8,127 nucleotides of DNA, taken from assembly GCA_964557545.1 (NCBI GenBank), contig CAZLAK010000054.1:1-8127 (forward strand). Direction: 5' to 3'. This DNA comes from CAZLAK01 sp964557545 (GTDB lineage: Bacteria; Bacillota; Desulfotomaculia; Desulfotomaculales; Pelotomaculaceae). The notes under the pieces are model-generated. The model was not told the origin of the DNA. It saw nothing but the letters and a program-made list of their open reading frames with translations, and did no database searches. The translations under genes and the position numbers were made by a program. Positions 1 through 5,558 of this stretch are shown here, in pieces (positions within the stretch are counted from its first letter, which is position 1; each line of letters begins with the position of its first letter).

Positions 1-5
1 AACAA

Positions 6-34
6 ACAGGCCGGCATTTTCACTGCCGGCCTGT
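6..34. terminator. Rho-independent terminator, probably bidirectional
   Basis: A perfect 10-bp stem (ACAGGCCGGC at 6-15 with its complement at 25-34) encloses a 9-base loop. On the plus strand it is followed by AAAATTTTTTT, so it would end transcription arriving from the left of the window. On the minus strand it is followed by TTGTT and lies 47 bases past the fbp stop codon, so it can also end the fbp transcript, with a weaker T tail. Confidence 0.85.
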
Positions 35-80
35 AAAATTTTTTTAGACAGGGATTTATTCACTCAGCTAATTAGTTAAT

Positions 81-1175
81 TTAGCGTAATTTTTCAAAGC
101 GCTCTTTTAGCCGCTTGCTGACTTCCGGCATAGTCGTATATTCCATTTCGTCTAAATGCAGGCGGTGCGGTTCAAAGGGACCCATGCTGCGCATGTAGTT
201 GGCAATTTCATTGGCCTTTTGCCGGGCCAGATCAAAAGACGGGTCGGCGAAGAAGTCTTGCGGCCCCAAAAGTTTGCCGTCACAGAGCTGGAAGCCGAGC
301 GCCACTACCCGCGGCGGGCCGTCGAAACGAGTTGGGTTAGACATATCTACGGATACCGGCATGAGCGGACCGCTGTGAGAGCCGCGCATCCAGCCCGAAA
401 CCAAATGGGGATTGGCAAATGCTTCTAGTGCTTCTCCCACGGCGGGAAAGCCGCTCTGGCAGCGCACTATGAGGACAGGATCGTCCTTGCCCACGTACCT
501 GCCGGCCATAAGGTTGAGCTTTTGGGTGCTGGAAGTAGCGGCAATTTCCCCCGTTTCCTTATGAAATACTGACTTTATGCAGTAGCGGCCGGGTGCGCCG
601 ATGAATACCAGCATGTCGTATAATTCTTCCGGGCAGGAGAAAACGACCTTTTTGTTTTCTATCAAATCACGCACTTCAAAGAGGAACCCCTTATGCATTT
701 TGGGGTCAATAACTAGACCAATAGTATTGAAGGGGTCGGCAAACATTTTGTAAAGGGGCAGGTTCCAGGCGCCGGGTTCGGTTTTGTCGGCCATAAAGAC
801 GATGATTGGTTCGCTGTTGCGCTCTTCAAATTCCATTTCGGCAAGACCTGGACCAAGTCCCTTAATATTGCCGGAAAAGGCGTCGGCCAGGAGGTCCTGT
901 CCAGCACCGTAAAGTTTAAATTTTTTGGCAACACTTGTGCAGGCCGCAAATGTATTCCACGCCAGTTCGTGGACTTCCCCGTTGTCTGTCCCCCCTTCAT
1001 GAGTCAAAATCAGGTTTATGTCGTCGCCGACATGGGTGACGTGAAAATCAATCAAAAGAGGACTGCCGGCTAAAATTCCCCTGGCAGTTTCTAGTGTTTC
1101 TGGGTGGACACTGGAGTGTCCTACGAATCCACCAATATCAGCCTTGACGACAGTAACTGTGATTTTTTTTCCCAT
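81..1175 (-). CDS. fbp: Fructose 1,6-bisphosphate aldolase/phosphatase (bifunctional FBPA/P, class V FBPase)
   Basis: This 364-residue cytosolic enzyme condenses dihydroxyacetone phosphate and glyceraldehyde 3-phosphate and then removes the C1 phosphate, giving fructose 6-phosphate. It makes gluconeogenesis effectively one-way. The whole length matches the family. Visible active-site features are the N-terminal metal-binding stretch KADIGGFVGH (Asp13, His20), the Asp51-Asp52 pair, Gln93, Asp130-Lys131, and GRYVGKDDP at 225-233. In that last motif Tyr227 and Lys230 correspond to the tyrosine and Schiff-base lysine of the archaeal enzymes, and Asp231-Asp232 bind Mg. Tyr346 near the C-terminus corresponds to the mobile catalytic tyrosine. 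All key residues are present, so both activities are expected. The ATG start has an AGGGGGG Shine-Dalgarno site 6 bases upstream. The gene is monocistronic between a terminator and a long upstream region with a candidate operator. The family is archaeal-like and occurs in thermophilic or anaerobic bacteria. Confidence 0.97.
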   Translation of the reverse strand: MGKKITVTVVKADIGGFVGHSSVHPETLETARGILAGSPLLIDFHVTHVGDDINLILTHEGGTDNGEVHELAWNTFAACTSVAKKFKLYGAGQDLLADAFSGNIKGLGPGLAEMEFEERNSEPIIVFMADKTEPGAWNLPLYKMFADPFNTIGLVIDPKMHKGFLFEVRDLIENKKVVFSCPEELYDMLVFIGAPGRYCIKSVFHKETGEIAATSSTQKLNLMAGRYVGKDDPVLIVRCQSGFPAVGEALEAFANPHLVSGWMRGSHSGPLMPVSVDMSNPTRFDGPPRVVALGFQLCDGKLLGPQDFFADPSFDLARQKANEIANYMRSMGPFEPHRLHLDEMEYTTMPEVSKRLKERFEKLR

Positions 1176-1280
1176 GAGATGCCCCCCTAAATGAATTTTA
1201 CTATAATATTCTATCTTATGCTTGTTTTCCCTCTATATTCACGCCTTGTTCTTTAAGCAGGTAAATTAAAATATTTTTAT

Positions 1281-1304
1281 TGTAATAATGATATCATGAT
1301 TACA
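1281..1304. promoter_or_regulatory. Candidate operator: 24-bp near-perfect palindrome upstream of fbp
   Basis: The 24 bases read TGTAATAATGAT then ATCATGATTACA. Every base pairs with its symmetric partner except one position per arm (7 and 18). The core ATGATATCAT is perfect. It lies about 106 bases before the fbp start codon and roughly 18 bases downstream of the -10 of the candidate fbp promoter, a position where a bound repressor would block transcription. It lacks a T tail and is too AT-rich to be a terminator. The spacing does not match the GlnR/TnrA box, and I cannot assign a regulator. Confidence 0.6.
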
Positions 1305-1321
1305 TTAAAAAGCCAATATGT

Positions 1322-1350
1322 GTTATATTTTTTAAAAGTTTTTTGCACAA
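1322..1350 (-). promoter_or_regulatory. Candidate sigma-A promoter of fbp
   Basis: On the minus strand TTGTGC (1345-1350) and TATAAC (1322-1327) are separated by exactly 17 bases. The -10 matches 5 of 6 consensus positions and the -35 only 3 of 6. The spacer is almost pure A/T, which helps melting. It would give an fbp leader of about 140 bases containing the palindrome at 1281-1304. The region is so AT-rich that chance matches are likely. Confidence 0.45.
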
Positions 1351-1359
1351 AAAGTTAAC

Positions 1360-1388
1360 AAAAAAGAGGTGGCCTAAACACCCCTTTT
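1360..1388 (-). terminator. Terminator-like hairpin on the minus strand with no obvious gene to end
   Basis: On the minus strand AAAAGGGGTG pairs with CACCTCTTTT over a 7-base loop, with one G-U pair, and runs into a T-rich tail (TTTTTTGTT). On the plus strand the same stem has an A-C mismatch and a poorer tail, so the minus strand is favoured. It lies about 90 bases beyond the tRNA-Ala terminator and just upstream of the candidate fbp promoter. It may insulate fbp from tRNA readthrough, or end an unannotated short RNA. Confidence 0.6.
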
Positions 1389-1471
1389 GAAATTAAAATA
1401 TTAATTGTAAATACTATTAATAGTCGGCACGCAAGATAAAATTACGCACACTATACGCATTCAAGTGAAAT

Positions 1472-1496
1472 AAAAAATCCGGGTAAAAACCCCGGA
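1472..1496 (-). terminator. Rho-independent terminator of tRNA-Ala
   Basis: A perfect 6-bp stem TCCGGG/CCCGGA (1478-1483 with 1491-1496) and 7-base loop is followed on the minus strand by TTTTTTATTT. It begins 15 bases after the CCA end of the tRNA-Ala gene. Confidence 0.85.
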
Positions 1497-1510
1497 AGTC
1501 TTGATTTTCC

Positions 1511-1586
1511 TGGTGGACCTAAGGGGACTCGAACCCCTGACCTCCTGAATGCGAACCAGGCGCTCTCCCAGCTGAGCTATAGGCCC
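1511..1586 (-). tRNA. tRNA-Ala (anticodon CGC)
   Basis: A 76-base cloverleaf reads on the minus strand. The acceptor GGGCCTA pairs with TAGGTCC (one G-U), followed by discriminator A and an encoded CCA. The D arm is GCTCAGCTGGGAGAGC. The anticodon stem CCTGG/TCAGG holds loop TTCGCAT, giving anticodon CGC, which reads GCG alanine codons. The T arm contains GGTTCGAGTCC. It has its own promoter and terminator, so it is a single-gene transcript. Confidence 0.97.
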
Positions 1587-1604
1587 TAGACTCTAGCAAT
1601 TAAC

Positions 1605-1633
1605 ATATTACCACAGTGCTGGCGTTGTGGCAA
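1605..1633 (-). promoter_or_regulatory. Sigma-A promoter of tRNA-Ala
   Basis: On the minus strand TTGCCA (1628-1633) and TAATAT (1605-1610) are 17 bases apart, and the -10 is preceded by TGG, an extended -10 signature. The -10 lies 18 bases upstream of the first tRNA base. The promoter sits in the upstream region of the divergent gene at 1662, so the two transcription units share about 75 bases. Confidence 0.75.
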
Positions 1634-1661
1634 GGCTGACGTTAGTAAGAGGGGGCAGTCA

Positions 1662-2294
1662 ATGTTCATTAATCCTTTTGAATACGTGGATAAAAAGAAC
1701 GTAAAAAACCGGGTGGAAAAACTTAAGAAAAAGAAAAAAAATATGACCCCCGAAGATATGTGCCGTCTCTTGGTAGAGAAAAAGAGCAGGTGGTGTGCGG
1801 CTGCAGGAGCCGTTTCTTCCGTGCCTGCGTCGGTGCCAGTTCTCGGCACCCTGGCGGCTGCTGTGCTGGGAACGGCCTTTGATGTCGTTGCTATGGGGTA
1901 TTTTATGGCGGAGTTGGTGCTTGAGGTAGCTGCCTGTTATAACCGCCGGCTGGATATTCCGGGGACATCTCGTGAGGCTGTGTGGGTGTTGGCTTCGGCA
2001 GTAGGAGCCGGGGCTGCCGGCAAGGGCCTTGCCAAGGCGGCTACGGCGGGTCTCTCCGGGACAGCGTTTACCAGACTTTTACAGCAAATGCTACTGGCTA
2101 TGGGTATCCGGGCTACTCAGCGAACGGTATTGAGAATAATTCCTTTTGCCGGTATGCTGGCTACGGGGGCTGTCAATTATTACACCTGCAAGAAATTGGG
2201 TTCCTTTATTGTAGATTATTACAGCCGCCATGTGTACGACGAGGCCTGGGACGGCAAAACCATTGAAGTGCAAGGGGAGATTGCGGATGATTGA
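1662..2294 (+). CDS. EcsC/DUF697-like hydrophobic protein of unknown function
   Basis: The 210-residue product has a basic N-terminus with a run of five lysines at 22-26, followed by Ala/Gly/Val-rich hydrophobic stretches at about 45-92, 106-130 and 155-185. A short acidic tail ends in ADD. The layout resembles EcsC and DUF697 proteins: a Pro/Gly hairpin segment (VPASVPVLGT), a Tyr-containing helix, and a late IPFAGMLATGAVNYYT segment with the Asn typical of EcsC. The family assignment is from pattern only. Their biochemical role is not established, and a membrane-associated protein is the most that can be inferred. The ATG has AAGAGGGGG 6 bases upstream. A run of eight A at 1734-1741 codes for the lysines. 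The gene stands alone, divergent from tRNA-Ala and convergent with the small gene at 2379. No clear promoter of its own was found. Confidence 0.85.
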   Translation: MFINPFEYVDKKNVKNRVEKLKKKKKNMTPEDMCRLLVEKKSRWCAAAGAVSSVPASVPVLGTLAAAVLGTAFDVVAMGYFMAELVLEVAACYNRRLDIPGTSREAVWVLASAVGAGAAGKGLAKAATAGLSGTAFTRLLQQMLLAMGIRATQRTVLRIIPFAGMLATGAVNYYTCKKLGSFIVDYYSRHVYDEAWDGKTIEVQGEIADD

Positions 2295-2312
2295 GCGGCG
2301 GGCTTTTAACTA

Positions 2313-2348
2313 AAAGGCCTTTGTGCATAAATGTGCACAAAGGCCTTT
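2313..2348. terminator. Strong bidirectional terminator between convergent genes
   Basis: A perfect 15-bp stem (AAAGGCCTTTGTGCA at 2313-2327 with its complement at 2334-2348) closes a 6-base loop. It is followed by TATAAAAT on the plus strand and TTAGTT on the minus strand, so each arm ends in a short T run in both directions. It begins 19 bases after the stop codon of the EcsC-like gene and 31 bases past the stop of the convergent small gene, so it can serve both. Confidence 0.85.
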
Positions 2349-2378
2349 ATAAAATAAATTAATAAATAATAAATGTAA

Positions 2379-2642
2379 TTAAGAAATTTTTTGCAGCTGT
2401 TCTACCTTGTTAAATTTTTTCCCTGCTACTTCTTCAGCGTAGTCGGTAGAAATGAGGTACAAGTTTACCCACAAATCGTGCTCGTTTGGTTTTCCTTCCA
2501 ATTCTTTGGCTAGCTCCTTGAACTTTTTGATAACCCTGTCCTTAAAGTAAGAAAACTCCCCCAACAACTCTACTACATCGCGCTGCGTATAAGAAGCGCC
2601 TTCACGTAAAATTTTGGCCAAAAGAAACCGCACCCCTTCCAC
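2379..2642 (-). CDS. Small charged protein of unknown function (start uncertain)
   Basis: I do not recognise this protein of up to 87 residues. It appears soluble and mostly helical, with a Lys/Glu-rich middle (DRVIKKFKELAKELEGK at 35-51) and a C-terminal segment with Trp and Tyr (DLWVNLYLISTDYAEEVAGKKF). The stretch YTQRDVVELLGEF (18-30) looks like a helix-turn-helix or packing helix, but this is too weak to name. The coordinates use the outermost GTG. That codon has no Shine-Dalgarno site and falls only about 3 bases after the transcription start predicted from the promoter at 2652-2680. The in-frame TTG at 2619-2621 has GGAAGGGG 11 bases before it and would give an 80-residue protein starting MAKILREG. 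I consider that start at least as likely. The gene is monocistronic. Confidence 0.7.
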   Translation of the reverse strand: MEGVRFLLAKILREGASYTQRDVVELLGEFSYFKDRVIKKFKELAKELEGKPNEHDLWVNLYLISTDYAEEVAGKKFNKVEQLQKIS

Positions 2643-2651
2643 TTTTTCTTT

Positions 2652-2680
2652 ATTGTAGCATTATTAGCAAATATTGTTAA
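2652..2680 (-). promoter_or_regulatory. Sigma-A promoter of the small gene at 2379
   Basis: On the minus strand TTAACA (2675-2680) and TACAAT (2652-2657) are separated by 17 bases, each matching 5 of 6 consensus positions. The predicted transcription start is near 2645. This bears on which start codon the gene uses. Confidence 0.7.
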
Positions 2681-2704
2681 TTCGTAATTTTAATAAATAA
2701 GGGC

Positions 2705-2732
2705 AAAAAGGGAGACAAAAAGTCTCCCTTTT
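2705..2732 (-). terminator. Rho-independent terminator of the gene at 2785
   Basis: A perfect 11-bp stem (AAAAGGGAGAC at 2706-2716 with its complement at 2722-2732) has a 5-base loop. On the minus strand the stem ends in CTCCCTTTTTGCCC. It lies about 50 bases after the stop codon of the Gly/Tyr/Gln-rich protein gene and separates it from the promoter of the next minus-strand gene. Confidence 0.85.
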
Positions 2733-2784
2733 AAGCCGTAAAACGTTTTTTTGAAGCTAATGAAACTCAAAATTTATCATTTTT

Positions 2785-3579
2785 TTAAAAGTTGCTGTAC
2801 AGTCCGATGTTCTGGGTGCCCATTTGCGGCTGTGTCCCGTACATTCCGCTTGTTGGCTGGCTGGCAAACCCTATTTGGTAACTGGGGCTGTACTGTCCAG
2901 CCATGGTGGTTAGGCCGTACTGGGCAGTGCCGACGGGATGTTCGGGGCGTACGGTAAAGTTACCCGTTGTTGCTTGAGCGTACCCGGATTGTCCTGCGCC
3001 GGCCGTTATCCCTGTTCCCATGGCAGTAACCGGAAAACTGCTCTGGGAGCCTAACAGGCCTTGGTTGGCCATGCTGCTGATGTATTGGTTGGAAATGTAG
3101 TCTGGAACGTTAAAACCCAGGCCGTAACGGTTTTGGGCCATAGAACTGATGAGTTGGTTGCGGGAGAATTCATCGGCCCTGTTGGTGCCAAACTGGGATC
3201 CGTAAGTTCCGTACTGTGTCTGCACTGGGCTGTAGTACCCTGTGGTTATTCCCGCGCCGTACTGTCCGAACTGGCCGGTTCCGTACTGGTTGTACATGCC
3301 GGCTCCGAACTGGCCGGTAGTAAATGGTCTGGCAGCAATTTGAGCACTGAACTGCTGGGCGACACTGCTGATAGCATTGACGTCCTGGCTAAGGCGGTTG
3401 CAGAGCTGCTGGATGGTTTGCAGTTGCTGGGTGGCAATGCTTTCGTGCTGCTGTAAGCGCTGCAGTTGGGCAATGTTGTTTGCTTCGGAACGCTGCAGCT
3501 GGCTTGCCATTTGACTGATAGCATTTACTTCCTGGCGCAAGTCTTGAATTTGCCTTTGAAGCTGATAGAGTTGGTCCAT
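2785..3579 (-). CDS. Lysine-free coiled-coil protein with a Gly/Tyr/Gln-rich low-complexity tail
   Basis: The 264-residue product has two parts. Residues 1-82 are a Gln/Leu-rich helical region likely to form a coiled coil. It holds a duplicated motif, QEVNAIS at 16-22 and QDVNAIS at 65-71, exactly 49 residues (seven heptads) apart. Residues 85-264 are low complexity, rich in Gly, Tyr, Gln, Ser and Thr with very few charges (for example QFGAGMYNQYGTGQFGQYG). A second duplication, RNQLISSMAQ (140-149) and SNQYISSMAN (163-172), interrupts this tail. There is no lysine, no tryptophan and one cysteine (Cys60). No signal peptide or membrane segment is seen. The ATG has AGGAGG 9 bases upstream. It lies 63 bases downstream of the solute-binding protein gene with no clear terminator between, so co-transcription is possible. 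Its composition suggests a self-assembling structural protein, perhaps a spore-coat or other surface-layer component. That is inference; I do not recognise the family. Confidence 0.9.
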   Translation of the reverse strand: MDQLYQLQRQIQDLRQEVNAISQMASQLQRSEANNIAQLQRLQQHESIATQQLQTIQQLCNRLSQDVNAISSVAQQFSAQIAARPFTTGQFGAGMYNQYGTGQFGQYGAGITTGYYSPVQTQYGTYGSQFGTNRADEFSRNQLISSMAQNRYGLGFNVPDYISNQYISSMANQGLLGSQSSFPVTAMGTGITAGAGQSGYAQATTGNFTVRPEHPVGTAQYGLTTMAGQYSPSYQIGFASQPTSGMYGTQPQMGTQNIGLYSNF

Positions 3580-3642
3580 AACGCAGTTCCTCCTTGCTAG
3601 ATTTTGGCCGTTAGCCTTTCAAAAATATTATTTTTACATTTT

Positions 3643-5280
3643 CTATAAGTTATTAGCGGAATTTTTTGGTTTTTGTTTATGCGATGCGAATTTAATGGTT
3701 GAAAGGACAGTACAAACCCCCGGGTGAAGCACAAAACCGTCTACCTCCGGTGAGGTTGCTGCCAGCCGCATGCTGTGGTTTAAGAATAAAAGCGGAAGTT
3801 CATTTGTGATTACTTTACATGCCTGCCGGTAGATCTGCTCCCGCACTAAGGAATCTCTTTCCCGCCGGCCCTGTGTCAGAAGGTATGTGAGTTCGTGACT
3901 GGTGTAGCGGGAAATATTGCAGCTGTTATCACGCTGGTACGGAGAGAAGAGGGTAAACAAAAAGTTGTCCGGGTCGCCGTTGTCGCTAATCCATCCGTAG
4001 ATAAAGGCGTCTCCCTCACCGTTCAAGAGGACCTCTTTGTAGTTTTCCCAGTTGTACTTTTTAATCTCGGCGTAAATACCTGCTTTAGCCAGGTCTTCCG
4101 CAATTGCTACTGCCAGCTTTTCTCCTGACGGGTTGTACGGCCTTGGCTCACAGTACGTGGCGATGGTGATTTTCATTCCGGCCGCGTGACCTGCGGCAGC
4201 GAGCAATTCTTTTGCACCTTCAGGATCGTAAGAGGGCAGCTGTAAATTAGGGTCGTAACCCAGTACTCCCGGCGGCAAAGGCCCGTTGGCTGGGAAGGCA
4301 GCTCCTCCCAAAAGCACGCCGGCTATGTGCTCCCGGTCAATAGCCATAGCCACCGCTTTTCTTAAAACAGCCGAGTTAAAAGGCTCTTTATGCGTGTAAA
4401 AACCAAGGTAACTGACATCTAAGCCCGGCTTTTTATGAACTAAAAAACCTTTTTGCTCTAAGAGAGCTGTATCGGCGGGGCAAAGGCCGTCAACAATATC
4501 ACATAAACCTGTTATTAAGGCCAGGGAGCGAATTCTGCTATTGCCGATGACTTTGAAAATAACGGTATTAATTTCTGGGGTCTTGCCCCAGTAGTCCCTG
4601 TTGGCTTTCAGTATTATGTACTTACCTTTTTTCCACCTAGCAAAGACAAAAGGACCTGTGCCAGCCGGCTTTGTGCCGAAGTTTTCTCCCCAAGAGGCGG
4701 CGGCTGTTGGACTGACGATGGGAGCTGCCGCGGGCATGGCTAGGTAATATATAAAGGGAGAATAAGGGTATTTTAGTATAAATTTGACGGTGTACGGGTC
4801 TGGAGTGATAATTTCTTCTATAACACCGAAAATAAAATTGGCGTAGGCTACTGCCCTTTGTCCCTCAGGGAACAGCTGGCGTTCAAAGCTAAAGCGCACA
4901 GCTTGTGCATCAAAGGGAGTGCCGTCGTGAAATCTGACATCTTTGCGCAAATTAAACACCCATTCTCTGCCGTCTGGAGAAATACGCCAGGATTCGGCAA
5001 GGCACGGCTCAATTTCGGTTGTTCCCAACTTAAAGCGTACTAACCCTTCAAAAATATTGCAGATTACTTTAAAAGACTCCTCATCTTGGGCAAAAGCCGG
5101 GTCGAGAGTGATAGAGTCGCTGCTGCGGCCGTAAATAACCGTTTGCCTGCCCAAACCAACTGCCTTAGCTGTCACGGTTAAAGCAGCGCTACCTCCTGCG
5201 GCAAGTATAAAGAAGAATACAATTAAAAAGGAAGCGGTTACCGAGGCTATCTTTTTTTTGGGCAAAGTATAAATGACCAA
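3643..5280 (-). CDS. Extracellular solute-binding protein, family 5 (DppA-like, peptide-binding)
   Basis: The 545-residue product belongs to the SBP_bac_5 family, which captures peptides or similar ligands outside the membrane for an ABC importer. The family signature is visible at 92-134 (CLAESWRISPDGREWVFNLR onward, then RFHDGTPFDAQAV). RPYNPSG at 380-386 and DNGDPDNF at 433-440 are shared with E. coli DppA, where the second region supplies the aspartate that holds the peptide amino group. A dipeptide-type ligand is therefore favoured. Residues 11-34 are hydrophobic after KKK, a signal or anchor segment. There is no lipobox cysteine; the first Cys is residue 74, so it is not a normal lipoprotein. 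The TTG start is supported by TTGGAGGT about 9 bases upstream. No permease or ATPase gene is adjacent, so its transporter partner, if any, is elsewhere. Confidence 0.95.
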   Translation of the reverse strand: MVIYTLPKKKIASVTASFLIVFFFILAAGGSAALTVTAKAVGLGRQTVIYGRSSDSITLDPAFAQDEESFKVICNIFEGLVRFKLGTTEIEPCLAESWRISPDGREWVFNLRKDVRFHDGTPFDAQAVRFSFERQLFPEGQRAVAYANFIFGVIEEIITPDPYTVKFILKYPYSPFIYYLAMPAAAPIVSPTAAASWGENFGTKPAGTGPFVFARWKKGKYIILKANRDYWGKTPEINTVIFKVIGNSRIRSLALITGLCDIVDGLCPADTALLEQKGFLVHKKPGLDVSYLGFYTHKEPFNSAVLRKAVAMAIDREHIAGVLLGGAAFPANGPLPPGVLGYDPNLQLPSYDPEGAKELLAAAGHAAGMKITIATYCEPRPYNPSGEKLAVAIAEDLAKAGIYAEIKKYNWENYKEVLLNGEGDAFIYGWISDNGDPDNFLFTLFSPYQRDNSCNISRYTSHELTYLLTQGRRERDSLVREQIYRQACKVITNELPLLFLNHSMRLAATSPEVDGFVLHPGVCTVLSTIKFASHKQKPKNSANNL

Positions 5281-5315
5281 CGCCTTATTACCTCCAAGGA
5301 AAATACTGGTATCTC

Positions 5316-5344
5316 TAAATAGTACATTCTACATAAAATGTTAA
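5316..5344 (-). promoter_or_regulatory. Possible promoter of the solute-binding protein gene
   Basis: On the minus strand TTAACA (5339-5344) is followed after 17 bases by TATTTA (5316-5321). The -35 is good (5 of 6) but the -10 is poor (3 of 6), and the region is AT-rich. The leader would be about 30 bases. Confidence 0.35.
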
Positions 5345-5422
5345 ATACCTTCTTATATGTAAATATTTAATTTAATACGGAGCTTTGGCTGTGTGGCTCA
5401 TCAGCCTTTTTGCCGGCATATA

Positions 5423-5446
5423 CTGTTTTGCAGCAGAATAAAACAG
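5423..5446. other. Inverted repeat in the divergent intergenic region
   Basis: CTGTTTT (5423-5429) and AAAACAG (5440-5446) form a perfect 7-bp inverted repeat around a 10-base centre. It lies about 55 bases upstream of the polyamine operon -10 and upstream of the divergent solute-binding gene. It has no T tail, so it could be a regulator site rather than a terminator. No regulator can be named. Confidence 0.3.
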
Positions 5447-5470
5447 CCTGGAGTTTGAGGTGCAAATTTT

Positions 5471-5519
5471 AAACACACTGTTTATTTTTTTTGGGGTTCT
5501 GATATAATATTGTGTGTTT
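5471..5519. promoter_or_regulatory. Inverted repeat bracketing the polyamine operon promoter
   Basis: AAACACAC (5471-5478) and its exact complement GTGTGTTT (5512-5519) flank the promoter region of pdaD. The two arms are 41 bases apart, close to four helical turns. Paired half-sites on the same DNA face around a promoter could bind a dimeric or looping regulator. The regulator is unknown and an 8-base match can arise by chance. Confidence 0.35.
5500..5508 (+). promoter_or_regulatory. Extended -10 promoter of the polyamine operon
   Basis: TGA directly precedes a consensus TATAAT (5503-5508), which makes an extended -10 element. The -35 region is an unremarkable T-rich stretch (TTTATTTTTTTT at 5481-5492) without a good hexamer. 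The predicted transcript starts near 5515 and has a leader of about 45 bases before pdaD. Confidence 0.7.
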
Positions 5520-5558
5520 GTAGAGGACTGGTAAAAATAAAAGCAAGGAGGTTTAAAA

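Larger units (their letters stand above)
1176..1510. other. AT-rich intergenic region upstream of fbp
   Basis: This 335-base stretch carries no convincing protein gene. Reading toward fbp on the minus strand, it holds the tRNA-Ala terminator, a 12-bp palindrome ACTATTAATAGT (1413-1424), a second terminator-like hairpin, a candidate promoter, a 24-bp palindrome and the fbp ribosome-binding site. The stretch 1200-1275 is AT-rich with no further clear element. Confidence 0.7.

Noticed and set aside
1281..1304. GlnR/TnrA-type nitrogen-control site
   Set aside because: The box needs TGTNA and TNACA separated by 7 bases. Here the TGTAA and TTACA ends are 14 bases apart, so the spacing is wrong.
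1586..1849. Minus-strand open frame with a Phe-rich stretch, opposite the EcsC-like gene
   Set aside because: The Phe run is the complement of the lysine codons, and the frame runs into the tRNA-Ala promoter. The plus-strand gene has a proper ribosome site and family-like features.
3061..3456. 131-codon plus-strand open frame opposite the Gly/Tyr/Gln-rich gene
   Set aside because: It lies wholly within the opposite gene, has no ribosome-binding site, and its Val/Gly/Leu-rich composition is what antisense of Gln/Gly/Tyr codons gives.
5387..5411. GGCTG/CAGCC hairpin followed by five T on the plus strand, resembling a terminator
   Set aside because: The stem is only 5 bp with a 10-base loop, and no plus-strand gene lies upstream that would need it.
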